Assembly: GCA_009760855.2 (NCBI GenBank)
Contig: WPIO01000072.1
Location: 226,001 to 286,000, forward strand
Reading direction: 5' to 3'
DNA from: Cristatella mucedo
Lineage: Eukaryota; Bryozoa; Phylactolaemata; Cristatellidae
DNA length: 60,000 nucleotides
Made by a program: the position numbers and the translations under genes. Of the stretch, positions 1 through 11,060 are shown one piece after another (within the stretch, counting starts at the first letter, position 1; the number at the start of each line of letters is the position of its first letter). The notes beneath the pieces were generated by a model. It saw only the letters and a list, made by a program, of their open reading frames with translations. It was not told the origin of the DNA and searched no databases.

Positions 1-90
1 AGGCAGGCTGAGGCGGGAGGCAGGAGGCTCGCGGCGGAGGATCGCAGTGGCAATGCGGCCGGCGGTGGCGTGAGAGCGGAGCGACCCATG

Positions 91-215
91 GATAATAATA
101 ATAATAATACATTTGAAATAGCGCCCTCAGAGAACTCAATCTCTTTCTAGGCACTTTAAATTTACTGCAAAGGAAGCACGATCTAACGGTTAGTGGTAGC
201 ACGCTTAACAGACAG
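91..215 (-). mobile_element. LINE-A 3' tail fragment
   Basis: An (AAT)n tract followed by the reverse complement of the LINE-A 3' end (tagcgccctcagagaactca, then the conserved gctgcaaagg block). Only the terminal ~120 bp are present, so this is a strongly 5'-truncated insertion. It lies in the putative first intron of the gene that starts at 727. Confidence 0.8.
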
Positions 216-410
216 ACAAGAGTCCAGAAATGGAAATGCTGCGCTCAGCTGAAGCATCCAGCACCTCGCGACCTCCCGGCGGTGAGGATAACGGGACGCA
301 ACTGAGCGCGACGCCAACGGGAGCCAATCGGCCGGTCGCGCTGCCGCCGGACCGTGGTGCGAAGGCGCACGGTCGCAACGTCGCTGAAACGGGCGGCGCA
401 CGCCACTCAC

Positions 411-727
411 TGGTTGTCTTTCACTAGATCCGCTAGATGAGTCTGCGATGCAATGCGATGCTGCGAGCCATCCGGACAGTAGCTACGGAGCCGCTCCTCC
501 GAAGTGTCTTCGAAGAGACCCGAGGCCAACGACCCGAAGAGCTCCGCCGGGTCGCATTTGGCGTGGCGCGCGCCCGCTATCGCGGCATCCTTTGAATGGG
601 CACTACAAGAGCTCTCGAAGGTTCCGAACTCCCAAGTCGCATATGTGAGGTCATGCTGCGACTCCGAGAAATCAGACCAGTCGTCGGCTTCCACCGCGCT
701 CCCGCGCAGCGGAGCAGTCGCGGCCAT
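411..727 (-). CDS. Putative first coding exon of a gene running off the left edge; acidic-aromatic motif protein
   Basis: Seen: an ATG at 727-725 in a strong context (AAACATGG) opens 105 codons plus 2 bases, ending at a good donor (CCA|GTGAGT, intron from 410). The exon is CpG-rich, unlike the repeats around it. The peptide begins MAATAPLRGS and contains EADDWSDFSES and, shortly after, TWEFGTFESS; later come AELFGSLASGLFED and an acidic stretch. Known: short motifs of the type (D/E)-F/W-x-x-F in acidic context bind the ear domains of AP-1 and GGA clathrin adaptors, as in aftiphilin and gamma-synergin. Inference: an N-terminal exon of a cytosolic trafficking protein. No globular domain is visible. 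The ORF stays open 69 codons upstream of this ATG, so an earlier start is possible, but the context favours this one. The next exon would lie left of 409 or outside the window; none was recognised. Confidence 0.55.
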
Positions 728-1140
728 GTTTACTGAGCGGCCAATAACGAGCTTCAGCAACCTCTGACCCCTGACTGACGTCAGACCGCAGCTGGGGGAA
801 GTGCGGTAGCGAGCGCTTGCGGAGCCGCGTGAATTGTGGCTCTCATTAGGCAAAGTCATACCTGGTCCCTCATGTTTTAATTCGCCAGAATGCACTTTAG
901 CGTATTCTGTTATGCCAAAGGCGTACAGTTTCACCGATATACACTTACCTACCTATCCCGTTACTAGCCCGAGGTGAAGTCGATAATAGTTCCCGGATCC
1001 GCAGGAGCCGCTGTAATTGTTGTGACTTGTTTCCGTTTCCGCAAGCCCTGAGGTGGAGGCAGCGGCTAGGAGAGCTGAGATGGAGGATCGGGCTCGACGT
1101 CGCATTCATCCACGAATGCGCAGCAAAAGCAGTTCACACT
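728..1140. promoter_or_regulatory. CpG-rich region upstream of the 727 start; possible promoter
   Basis: GC- and CpG-rich sequence directly upstream (in minus-strand sense) of the likely first exon, free of recognisable repeats. No clear TATA box was seen. The promoter role is inferred only from position and base composition. Confidence 0.3.
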
Positions 1141-1469
1141 GTCTTCTCGAGGACAATGAGTAGTAAAACAATGCTCAAAAAGTATGAGCAACGCTAAAAT
1201 AACTTTTATTTAAAGCCTCTGCAAGGTTCTGGCAGGCTGTCCACTTTTCGTTCAACTTATCAGTTGTTAAGCGTGACAACTGCTGCAGGGGCGTGCCTTG
1301 TTAGGCTTTTCCGCGCGCGCAAATGTCAACAGATTTTTTATTCGAGCCGGCTTTCCCGTAGTGTTATGCGTAAAACGTCACAGTTTGGAGTACGAAATGC
1401 ATCCGTGGCTTGCAACCGTGAGCTGACTTGACGGTATTCATATGGAAACGGCTGACTCGCAGCCTCGTT

Positions 1470-1670
1470 CAGCTAGTGATGTAATGTATTGTATTCTCGT
1501 CTGTAACTCCACGAATCAACAAAGAATAAAGCCGGTGTTGTGCGGAAGAGTTTTTTATAGCGAACTCAAAGCTCAAGACAGCTTCAGTGTGACTTCGGTA
1601 GCTAACCGACTTCATCTCATGCAGCAAAGAGAAAGTGAGAAGCATAGCTGAGGCAGAAAGGCAGTCGAGG
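1470..1670 (-). mobile_element. LINE-B 3' part, left half of an interrupted copy
   Basis: Reverse complement of the LINE-B 3' region (tctgtaactccac, then the block ending agaaagtgagaagcatagctg). The element continues at 1888 after a LINE-A insertion, so both halves are one older copy. It carries no intact reading frame. Confidence 0.75.
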
Positions 1671-1887
1671 AATAATAATTATAATAATAACACACTTGAT
1701 AAAGCGCTATCAGGGAACTCAATCTTTTTCTAGGCGCTTTACATTTGCTGCAAAGGAAGCATGATCGAATGGTTAGTAGTATCTACTCAATAAACAACAA
1801 GAATAACATGTTAGGGTGACATACACAGAGTCAGCATGCAAGTGTGGTTAGTGGCAGCATGCACAGTGTCAGCACACATAAGCACAA
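1671..1887 (-). mobile_element. LINE-A 3' fragment nested inside LINE-B
   Basis: (AAT)n-rich start, then the standard LINE-A tail and the 3'-UTR signature with alternating catgca/agtgtcagca words, ending at agcacaag. LINE-B sequence resumes directly at 1888. No target-site duplication is evident, as expected for L2/CR1 elements. Confidence 0.8.
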
Positions 1888-2055
1888 GTGAGTAGCATGG
1901 AAGTAGCAGCTCAGGATTGCTGGAAAGGATGTGCCATAGTCTGCAGCAGGAGAGAAGATGTCGCTGTGTAAGAATTGTGGAAGTGAGTTCTGCCGATAGA
2001 GACAGACGAGCCTTACAGGTAAAAGCACCTTAGCAGCAATAGTCCAGCTTGCGGC
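1888..2055 (-). mobile_element. LINE-B, right half of the interrupted copy
   Basis: Continues the LINE-B copy after the LINE-A insertion: agtagcatggaagtagcagc, then the reversed coding end corresponding to the GPRLWNSLPQFLRN region, here degenerate. Confidence 0.7.
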
Positions 2056-2224
2056 AGGCCTATTGTATTGTCTGCAGTAAGATTCGAATCTGCGATGTGG
2101 CTCATGAAAGCTGCTTACTGCTGAGACCAAACGCAAGTTGATTATTTCTTTTTACCGGCTAGCTAGTGCTTAGCTATACAGCCGCTAATGAGCTCTTCTT
2201 ACGAATCTTCAGTGTTTAGGAATT

Positions 2225-2660
2225 CCTTTGAGGAAAAGGCTTGTGCAATCCAGGAGCTTCTCTAATCTGGTTTTTGGACTTCATTCCATGGACGAGCCTG
2301 TCCGAACTTCTTCTTAATCAGGCCAGGCATCGCACCACCCATTCTGCTGACTCAAGTCGCTTAGCTGTGCCTCTAACCAACTTCAAATTCTTTGGAGACC
2401 GCATCTTTAGTTCGTATGCTCCCAAAGCCCAATACTCACTCCTGAATGACATTACATCCACTGTCTTGAAGACATTTTTCAAAAGAAGCATGTGGCACAC
2501 TTGTTCCTTTCAGCGTTTGCTGAAGAATAGTCCTTAGTAAGCTTATGGGGGCTATCTCTAATCGATTGGTTGTATGCTTCCTTTGCAGCACATGTAAAGT
2601 GCCTAGAAAAATAACTAGTTCTCGTTGGGCACTGTATACATGTTTTTTAATTATTATTTT
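2225..2660 (+). mobile_element. LINE-A 3' ORF end plus tail, degenerate
   Basis: Plus-strand translation gives NQARHRTTHSADSS and FFGDRIFSSYAPKAQYSLL, the C-terminal endonuclease/RT-ORF signature of LINE-A (other copies read APKAWNSLP). The 3' tail follows at ~2575-2645 with the gtaaagtgcctagaaa motif. Both ends are truncated or decayed. Confidence 0.75.
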
Positions 2661-3027
2661 GGAGCACCAAGTAGGCTTACACATTAGTTGGTCTAAACTG
2701 TTCTCCCACCATGAAAACAGTCATTCATTAAAGCCAACTCGGGCTGTTAAGGTCCTCTCGATTTCTCGTGTCCACTCCTCTAAGACATACGAATTTTTGT
2801 TTTACTTCGTCAGTCACAAGCAGAATGCACCGTCATCGCTTTCCAGCAGCATGTATACAGAACAGCATCAACTCACGCTCTGCAAATCTATGATGAGACA
2901 GCTGTAATTATTTTTTATAGGTTTTCCTACCTACATCTCGTATTTAACCAAATCAGCAAGATTTTGGAGCTGAGAGCTTTGCTTTAACAAGCCAAACAAT
3001 TTTTATGCACACTCATTACTATACGTA

Positions 3028-3149
3028 CGTGTGCCATGGTTTGGACCAGGAGTTAGGTGCTTGCCATTAACGACCAAGGTCGTGGGCTCGAGCCCGCTGC
3101 AAATGTAAAGCACCTGGATAGAGATTAAGTTCTCTTAGGGTAATATACA

Positions 3150-3180
<31 letters not shown>
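3028..3180 (+). mobile_element. SINE2, tRNA-derived head with LINE-A-like tail
   Basis: A tRNA-like B box (gggctcgagccc, 3084-3095) follows a degenerate A-box area. The 3' half (aaatgtaaagcacctggata, then agattaagttctcttaggg) matches the LINE-A 3' end and runs into (AAT)n. Known: SINEs often borrow the 3' end of a partner LINE to be copied by its reverse transcriptase. Confidence 0.7.
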
Positions 3181-3725
3181 TTGCAATTGATAAAGCGCCC
3201 TCGGAGAACTTAATCTCTTTCTAGGCGCTTTACATTTGCTGCAAAGTGATACGCAATAGAATAGTAAGTAAAATCATGCTTGAAAAACAAACAAAATGAA
3301 TAACATGGTTAGGGGTTACATGCACTGGGTCAGCATGCAAATGTGGTTAGTGGCAGCATGAACAGTGTCAGCACGCATAAGCACATCGAGGACGAATCAC
3401 AAGGACCCACTAAATGCTGTCCTAAATAGGTATGTTTTTAAGTTTCTTTTAAATGTGGTCAGGTCAGGGAATGTTCTGATGCAGGTCGGGAGGGAGTTCC
3501 AGGCTGTGGGAGCATACGAGCTAAATGCACGGTCTCCAAAGGATTTAAGGTTTGTACGAGGTATTTCTAGACTGTTGGATTCCGAAAAGCGAGTGGTACG
3601 ATGCTTTGCCTGATGGGGTAGTATATCTGAAAGATAGGCTGGAGCCATAGAATGAAGAGACCTAAAAGTGAGCGACAAAACCTTGAAGTCAATCCGTTGC
3701 TTGACTGGTAACCAGTGCAAATGAA

Positions 3726-3735
<10 letters not shown>
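3160..3735 (-). mobile_element. LINE-A 5'-truncated copy with C-terminal ORF
   Basis: The tail and 3' UTR come first on the plus strand. On the minus strand 3735-3397 the ORF end reads HLHWLPVKQRIDFKVLSLTF, SYAPTAWNSLP and LTTFKRNLKTYLFRTAFSGS without a stop. It is cut at its 5' side exactly where a (TA)n tract starts. This is a relatively young copy of the LINE-A C-terminus. Confidence 0.85.

Positions 3736-3769
<34 letters not shown>
3727..3769. repeat. (TA)n microsatellite
   Basis: About 43 bp of uninterrupted TA dinucleotides at the 5' truncation point of the LINE-A copy. Confidence 0.97.
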
Positions 3770-3772
<3 letters not shown>

Positions 3773-4895
3773 TACATATGCAACTACTTTGTTTTTAGCT
3801 CAGAGGCATGTCAACCAGCTATTCATTCTGCTGTATCTGCTGTACAATACAGGGCACTAGCACAGAGCCCACATAAATTGAGTTCTTGCCTCGAGCTGCA
3901 GGTCCCCACCTACACCAAACCCTGCACTGTCCTCTGGTCTCCTCTACCAGTCCGGCCTCAAATCACCCTATACGGTGAAGCTCAGGGCTCACTGTAGCCA
4001 ATGTGGCCTCATTCCGACTGCCTGCTGGGGACGGTGCTACAACATATTACTGGATATACTAAACTATCCTGTTGGCACGGCAACATCTGCTAATGGAGGT
4101 AGAGAAAACTCTGAGGTTGAAACTGCAGAAGGTCACTGCAAAATGTCTTTGCCTGCTACTCTTCATCGAGGGATGACTGATTAGCTTGACCCCTAGGTAA
4201 TATTTATCACCTGCTGACTCATTATCATGCAGCCTTGTTCTGCTGCTCGGGTATGCGCATGCAGCATCTGCTGCCAAGACAGTTTCACCAAACATGTCTT
4301 TTTAAGAAGCAAGCTTCGAGCATTATTGCTGAACCCCGAGCCACTTCCTACGTAGAGTAATGAAATCAATGACAACACAGAATATCAGCCAGATCCACTA
4401 TTTCTAGAATCAATGCGAGCAATGAAAAGAGATCTGGCTGCAAGCCTCAATATATCTCACTGGATCCTGTTGGTTGCCAGCAGAAGCCACTTCATATGTT
4501 CTGTCGTCCAGCATGGAAGTCGTAGCGATCGCGCTGCACACTTTGTGACCTTTGCCAAGACATTTGGAAAAGCAGCTAAGAACGAGCAGCTTGAGCATTG
4601 AGAAAGCGACTGATTGCCTACAGCTAAGTAGGCTTTTATTGCTCTTTCTCGAGTTTGTCCTCTGGCTCTTTTTTCCAACTCTTGATATCAAAGCAAAGCC
4701 GTGGTCAGGTATGGTGTCAGTGACATGTAGCTGTTGAACCCGACATCTGATGATCCAACTATTGTGAGTGCTTGTCACGACAGACAGGGGAATCGCTATA
4801 TAGAGGCACTAGCACACCTAGCCTAGCACCACTGGACTAGCTGCTGCCGACCTGCTGGCTGAGCCGATACCCAGTCAGTCAGGTGAGATAAGGAA
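3770..4895. other. Unassigned intergenic sequence
   Basis: Several short open frames on both strands, none with splice borders or family motifs that could be defended. No repeat family was recognised. Confidence 0.4.
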
Positions 4896-4904
4896 ATGAT
4901 AGAC

Positions 4905-5045
4905 ATCTAAGTAGCATCGAAGAGCATCGGACAGGAAGCTCCAGAGTCGGCAGCAGCAGGAAAGAAGATTTCACCCTCCGCACAAGGCATTGCCCTACGA
5001 GGACCCGAGGTCTCGAAGAGGCAGCAACTGCTGCACCAGTTCAGC
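4905..5045 (-). mobile_element. Degenerate LINE-B fragment
   Basis: Resembles the LINE-B 3' region (agtagcatcgaag, agtcggcagcagcaggaaag) but is heavily diverged. It lies just 3' of the PDZ gene's stop-codon exon. Confidence 0.4.
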
Positions 5046-5109
5046 TGCAGGTATGCCGGAGCCGACAAGGTGGCGGACTCGCTCAGAGGCATAGGAATAT
5101 TTAGTTTTG

Positions 5110-5123
5110 TACCCCCCCCCCCC
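5110..5123. repeat. Poly-C tract
   Basis: About 14 C residues in a row on the plus strand. Confidence 0.95.
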
Positions 5124-5228
5124 GTCTAGCAGGAGACATCGTAGCTCATTTACCTTTCGTTGGACTGCCCAGTTGTTTATGGCACAGCATGGATATCTGT
5201 ACATGGACGTATGCGTACTGTATTTCTA

Positions 5229-5234
5229 TATATT
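5229..5234 (-). terminator. Possible poly(A) signal of the PDZ gene
   Basis: The minus strand reads AATATA, a known weak variant of AATAAA, about 130 nt after the stop at 5365 in an A/T-rich stretch. No canonical AATAAA was seen nearby. Confidence 0.3.
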
Positions 5235-5364
5235 TATATAATCCTTAAAATGATTATTCGATGTGCGATAAGCGTGCTCGGTTCGACCAGCTGTGCACAG
5301 GCCACGTTGTGCCAGCTCCTTCAGTGGCAGGGGCCAGTGCTCAAAAAACATGGCACGCATGGCT

Positions 5365-5519
5365 CTAGGACTTGGCGGCGCGAAGCATGTCGGAAAAGTA
5401 GTTTGCTCGCGCCTCCTCGATGCTCCTGGGATCCAGCGGGGGCTGCACCACAGGGACAACTGTTGGCGGCAGAGCACTGCTGGGCACGACCGCCTCTGCA
5501 GCCACACGATGAGGCCGCC
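5365..5519 (-). CDS. PDZ-domain scaffold gene, last coding exon (exon G)
   Basis: Seen: the acceptor taccgttgtag|GG at 5521-5520 is followed by 2 bases completing a codon, then 50 codons and TAG (5367-5365). The peptide runs RPHRVAAEAVV, a Pro/Val-rich linker, then LDPRSIEEARANYFSDMLR and ends AAKS. The end is likely an amphipathic helix. The start phase (2 bases) fits the 1-base end of exon F at 10140, giving a Gly codon at the join. Inference: C-terminus of the scaffold protein; the helix could be a partner-binding or oligomerisation segment. Different open frames cover the same DNA, but none has matching splice phase. Confidence 0.72.
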
Positions 5520-7190
5520 CTACAACGGTAAGTGGTGCTTATGAACTTGATGCCAATGTAGCTGCCAGGCTGGCCAGCGGCAGGCCGGCTAGTTGGATGA
5601 AGGGTAGAGAATGCCAGCAAGCAAGCGATCGTGCGTGTGGTGGGCCAGCATTGGTACAGGCGCATACAAGTTAAGTAAAGGTCTACGATTCAGAAGCAGC
5701 TTCAGGTATATAGCGGCAGAGGTGCCACAGTGGCGAGCTGTCACTCCCGTATGCAGCAGCAAGCCAGTGACCCGGGTCTCGCAGGAGTGCAAGCACCCTA
5801 TTCCTGACTTAAGACCCAGAGTGAGTGCACTTATGCACCAACTCGTGTGAGGGAGTGCAAGGTGTTGGACCCACAGGACGTAGTACTCGAAATAAAGGAG
5901 CGTGCCACATAGACAGACTGCTTTCGAGGCCAAAGTTAAGAAGACAAATTGAGGTAGTACACACAAGACCGATGTTCATTGAAGTATCACGTGCAGCACA
6001 CTCTCACAATGAGCGAGCTCCCTTTCAGTGAGGTGAACAGCATCGACGAATCACTAATAGCGATGAGGTGCCGGCCAATGGTCGCAGCCATCATCCAGCT
6101 TCAATAAGAACTTACGGTGCATAGGAAGCAATTCGGATCGATGACATTTAAATAGGTATGTTCAGGCTGCCAAAACTGCTGTGCCGCCTCTAGGTAGCTA
6201 GACCGATTATAATTGTGGCACCACAGCTCAGCATAATGCAGCAGGCTAAATATGTGATATTTAAAGATAATAAATCTGGCGACTGCAGCAGTTGGGGGAC
6301 TGTTCGTTTGGCTGGTTTAAGTCAAAGATAAAGAATTATCATTTTTTGAGGAAGCTACCTAGAGAGGCTACCTAGCATCCTAGCATCGAATAAGATCATT
6401 TCGATTCATCTGCCAGCAAGGGTTGGACGAAATTCAGCAATCGATCAACCAATTGAGACAATTTGATTCCCCAAAAGACTGATCTCTTATAAAATACGCC
6501 ATAAAGGTCCGAAAGGGGCACTATGTGCAGGCCGGCTCACAGTGGGTCAGAACGGCTGTCCTCTAATTCACCGACTTAAGCAAGTGCACACACTCTGCTG
6601 CTGCTCCAGGTTCCAGCGGGTAGCTGGAAATGCCGGCGCTTGCAGTCGACATCAGCAGAGCGGTGCGAGGTACTATTCCTGTGCTGCACGGTTCCACAGG
6701 GGGGAGTTTCAATAGGCAGCTCGACAAATCATACCTCCGAGATGAGGCTTGACATTGTAGCGTTTTGCAAAGGAGGTTCTTTCTTAACTTCAATGGTGAC
6801 CAGGGCTTTCTCCCTTGATTGCAGGAGTTTGTAACCCACCCACCGCCATTGTCGAAAAGTCGAGAAAGAAAGAAAAACAAAAGAAAGAAAGAACATTAAA
6901 CTTTCTTTTTCATTTTCTCTTTTTTGTCGGCCCCATTGTTGTGCTTTTATGCTCTACATCGGCTAAGTTTCTGGAAAATTCCTGAGCTGTACGTATATTG
7001 GATAGTTTGATGCTGAATCTAGTCGCGAAAACTGTATACTAAATGGACGTGAGAAGCACAAGCCACATAAGCCACACCAGCCGCAGGACGCCTGAAAAGA
7101 GAGGTAGCTGACAGTTATGGGGGGAGGGTTCTTCAGCCCCCCACATGGAAGGTGAGAGGAAGCAATGAGCCAGAGGCTCCATATAAAGAG
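5520..7190 (-). other. Intron between exons F and G, left part; no recognised feature
   Basis: Part of the 4.6-kb intron. A run of aaagaaag repeats lies near 6865-6895. No tRNA, LINE or exon-like signal was defended here. Confidence 0.45.
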
Positions 7191-7194
7191 CGCC

Positions 7195-9060
7195 CTATAT
7201 TATAATAATAATAACAAATCTAGTGCATCGCACCCTAAGAGTATCGGATCTCTCTTCAGGCGCTTTACAATGAGCTGCAAGAGAAGCAATAACCAAGAGT
7301 TCATGACAAGCAAAGTATCATGCCTAGGCAAGCATACAAAAGCACACAAGAAGACACTCATAGCTGCTGTTTAGTTGGAAACCTGGCTGGTAACATGCAC
7401 TGAATCCTCCACGGGTAAGCACTCAAAGCACAGAGGAACAAAAGACTAGTTCATTGGGGTTCTATAAAGAAGCATATTGCTGCTCTTGCTCTTAGATCGT
7501 GACGGCGGAGTTGTGTAACGCACGGGCACTCAAAGAAAAATTCACTAAGAGCAACAGCTGTGAGAAACAGGTAGGTTTTTAGCTTCTTTTTAAACGTAGT
7601 CAAAACAGGAGATGACGTGTTTTTAGTCAGTAGTCAGTTCCAGGCTTTGGGGAAACTGCTTGCTGAAAAATGAAAAATGCTAAAAAATGCTTGCTGAAAG
7701 CAGGGTTTCTGAGTGATTTGAAGTTAGTCAGGGGCTCAGCACCAACTGATTGCAATTTATTGCTGGGGCAGGACGACGTACAAGGAGTGAACTACATACA
7801 TCTAATCGGAAGGTCAGGAGTGGATGGATCAGCTTAGCCGCAGTGTCCTTATCCAAAAAAGACCAATTTTCGCACTAGTAAAACGTAAGCAGACTTGACT
7901 GCGGAGCTGATGGGCTCATTTAGTGAAAAGCCAATTTGGGAGAGGAAAACCTGATTCCATGCAGAGGCTACAGGAAATATGTTGGTCGAGCCGATGTTCG
8001 CATAGTCAGCAAGTTGCTTTGTCGTCATTCAATTTGAGAAAGCTTGCTGCCATCCAAGTGCAAAAGGAAGCAATACATGCTGGAAGGCAGCTGCAATGAA
8101 TTTGAGATGCTGGAAGGCAGGATACAATAAAAGCGCAAGGACAGCTGTGCACCATCTGCATACAAATCAAAGCCTAGATTGTGCTTGGAGATTACACCGG
8201 CAAGAGGGGCAGGGTGAATTGTGAAAAGAAAGTATGGATTTGCAAAGGATCTGTAGGACATGCTATACTTCAAAGGCTCCTTTAATGACTGTTGACATCA
8301 AGGCCGCACCCGACCAAGGTCTGGCCGAGGTCGTGAGCTAGAGCCCCATGGCTTATGTGAAGCGCCTGAATAGAGATCAAGTTCTCTTAAGATGCTATAC
8401 ACATACATTTTATATATTTTTTAATCTCCGGCTTAAATAGGAGCTAAACCTTTGTAGCACAGTGTCTGAAATGCCCAGGCAAGCTGACAGGTGCTCGAGA
8501 AGGATTTAGCCATCTATGGTATCAATTGCTGCTGAAAGATCCATCAGAACTAGCAGACAGACACTGTTTAAGTCAGCATTCCGGAGAAGGTCGACGTATA
8601 CTCGAAGCAATGCTGACTATGTGGAGTGATTTGCTCTAAAACCTGACAGGACCTTGCTCGCTAGGTCTGAAGTTTGGATATATGAGTTTAGCTGGTCTGC
8701 CACTACTCGTTCCCGTGTCTTTGGTTGGGAACGACAGTGTTGTGTACACTAGGCAGAAGTTGATTGAAGTTCTCCAGGTCCAGTGTTGCCTTCTTAATGA
8801 TTGGCTTAACAGCAGCTTTTTTGAAAGATGGGGTCTGCAGAAGCTTCCAGGCAGCGCATGCCCTTGGCATGTGGATTCAGGAACAGTTTTTTTTGTTTTT
8901 AGATAAGGCTACTTTCTTTTATGAGTGGTTATCGTACTTTTATTGGGGCACTAATGAATACCGCCATGCCCTTGGCGGGTTCAGAGCCAGCATCCAAAAA
9001 GGCAGGCCACCAGGGTTTAGAGGACTTCTTCAAGTGTTGTGAGAGGCACCTTTAAGCACT
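7195..9060 (-). mobile_element. LINE-A, long degenerate copy interrupted by a SINE
   Basis: The minus strand carries, from 9060 down, remnants of RT motifs: an LPIFKKAAVKPIIKKATL-like stretch (~8790-8850) and a LVLMDLSAAIDTIDG-like domain A (~8505-8550). The region before the YADD box (~8150-8240) and the 3' UTR and tail (7195-7330) follow. Frameshifts and stops are frequent. A SINE2 sits inside at about 8296-8430. The tail variant (gctgcaagagaagcaataacca) is shared with the copies at 19.8 and 35.1 kb, defining a subfamily. Confidence 0.75.
8296..8430 (+). mobile_element. SINE2 nested in LINE-A
   Basis: ccgaccaaggtc, a degenerate B box (gagctagagccc) and the shared tail gaagcgcctgaatagagatc. 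LINE-A coding remnants flank it on both sides (ends ~8290, resumes ~8460). Confidence 0.65.
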
Positions 9061-10139
9061 GCAATTCCGAGTAGGCCACTTGTGATAGGGCAAAGGCCTT
9101 TCTGAAGCTGTCTGGCTGTTTAATTGTCTTAACATTGACTTTAAAAACCTGATTTATATCCGGTGAAATACGCATGATGTACCAAGTGCCTATCGAGTAT
9201 CAAGTATCGATTGCCTAGGGCAAGGGTCTCACTGGCACAGCAATGTGGTCGACTAGCATTATGTTTCGATATACTGCAAAAGTTGAGTGCTCAAAGCCAC
9301 AGCTTCTTGTTGACCAGCGATTCTTTTCATTACAATTTGTATGATACTTTGGCCATTGTCAGTCAATTAATCAGTCCTTATTTTCCTTATCTATAACATG
9401 GCTAAAATAAGGAAATTACATTTACAAGACCTTGGACATTTGACCACTCAGTTGCTTCGAGTAAATTGAGCGCATTTGGGCAAAGCACATACGCCCTAAG
9501 CTATCAAGACAGAAAAATATTGCACGAAGCCACACTTCCGCTGACTTTCAGCAATGTCCACTCACTATACAAGTGTACCCCATCCCTGAAAGAACTCCTG
9601 GCTATGGGCAAGTCACTTGCCACAGTACCGAGGGACATGGCTCCTTGTAACTACGCCGAGACAAGCACTAAGAGGCAATGGAATGAAGAATTGCATCCAA
9701 AGCAAGGCTGCAGCTGCTTCTTGCATGCAAGTCAACCACGTCTCTTGCTAGCCTGATCTTGCATGTGCACCTGCTTCAGCTTCCGTTCGAGGGCCAATGT
9801 AGGCAACTGTGTGTGAACACAAATTGACGCGGTAGGAATGCTTAAGAGTGGATCTTCCTTGTACTCTGGGACAGCTCCAGGCATTCTTGGCCGAAAATAT
9901 CTGCCATGTGAAGCTATTATAAGAGGTCATTGTTCAAGGTCAGGTAGCAATGCCACACAGCTTAAAGATGATGTCTGTGTCCGAGCATTCAAAGCAGATA
10001 ACCTTGCAAGAAGCTCGATATACGCACCGTCGCAAGAACATGGCGTCGTTTCTGGAGCATTCAGCCAGCACAGCAAATCTAGCACGGCCAACGAACCGGC
10101 AGGCCAGAGATCCCAGGCTGCCGTTCTACTAAATCGTAC
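9061..10139 (-). other. Intron between exons F and G, right part
   Basis: Unique-looking sequence. Open frames of up to 101 codons occur on the plus strand (9466-9756, 9838-10143), but they lack splice support and family motifs. No function is proposed. Confidence 0.4.
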
Positions 10140-10294
10140 CTAGAGTTCCAAATTTGGCAGCGAGCGCCTTGATCTCAGCAGCAGAAGTCAGGCTCTTCTC
10201 TAAGTCAATCTCGGCCTGTTCGTCCGGCCCGGAGACACTGCTGCTGCTGCTGCTGCTGCTGCTGCTACTGCCCTCGTCGTCGCTATGTGCCGAC
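10140..10294 (-). CDS. PDZ-domain scaffold gene, exon F (poly-Ser)
   Basis: Seen: the acceptor gatccgtttag| at 10296-10295, then 1 base, 51 codons and 1 base, then the donor CTAG|GTACGA (intron from 10139). The peptide starts SAHSDDEG, has 11 consecutive Ser (AGT, nine AGC, AGT), then VSGPDEQAEIDLEKSL and AAEIKALAAKFGTL. The acidic, helix-prone second half looks coding, not random. The entry phase matches exon E (2-base end, Arg codon at the join) and the exit phase matches exon G. The AGC run is also a (CAG)n-type microsatellite, so Ser length may vary between alleles. Confidence 0.75.
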
Positions 10295-10689
10295 CTAAAC
10301 GGATCATGTCACGTGGCATCAGGCAGATGAGAGCTCAGTGGATTGGGAGAGAAGCAGGCGAGTCATCAGTCTCCCGAGCCGGCGACGAGGCGAGCAAGGG
10401 CTGTGAGCAGTTCCTGCATGACGAGCCCCAAACCCAGTGTGTGAGGTGACAGCAGGACTGTACAGCAACTGCTATTTGAAATGAGTGCGAGAGTGCCATT
10501 CGTTCCCTGCATCTGCGAGCTGAGGTGCATTCGGTGCATTGCATTCAAGTTTGGCGGGGTTTAGAGAGCGACTTGTGCTAGCAGAGTCTTTCGGCTGAGT
10601 GAGCGCATGGTCGTTCGGAAATTTTTCCAAGGCCAGAGTGCGATTCATTTGCATGTCCAGGCAGCGTCGAGGCTGCGTCCGTGTGCCAA

Positions 10690-11060
10690 AGTCGGCATCG
10701 AAAGGGAAGACACAGTTGCGCAAGAATTGTCGAAGTGAGTTCCGCTGTCTGGCAGAACAAAAAGCTTCTCTCACGAAAGGTCTTAAAGTGAAAACATGAA
10801 AAAACAAAGGTATTGTCCTAAGTGGACCATAGGAGAGCAAGAAAAAGTTGAAGCTACTGCAGCAGTGGAGCTAGGTATGAAGAACTTAATCCATATTGGG
10901 CCTGGTGGGTCAGAGCACACATTTTGCTTTGAATCCATTGCTCAACCGGGAGTCTTCTCAGCTCCTTTCCTAAAGGAGATGTGCAGTTGAATCCCCTGGA
11001 TTTCAGAGCCAACCTTACAGCTGCGTTCTTCACTAAATGGGGTTTAGGGCATTTTTTCAT
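10690..11060 (-). mobile_element. LINE-B, degenerate
   Basis: Contains the reversed LINE-B coding end (gcaagaattgtcgaagtgag) and, further right, reversed interior blocks (gctactgcagcagtggagct, ctggtgggtcag). Heavily mutated. Confidence 0.6.

Noticed and set aside
10335-10548. Minus-strand frames just upstream of exon F
   Set aside because: They do not connect in phase to exon F and show no domain.
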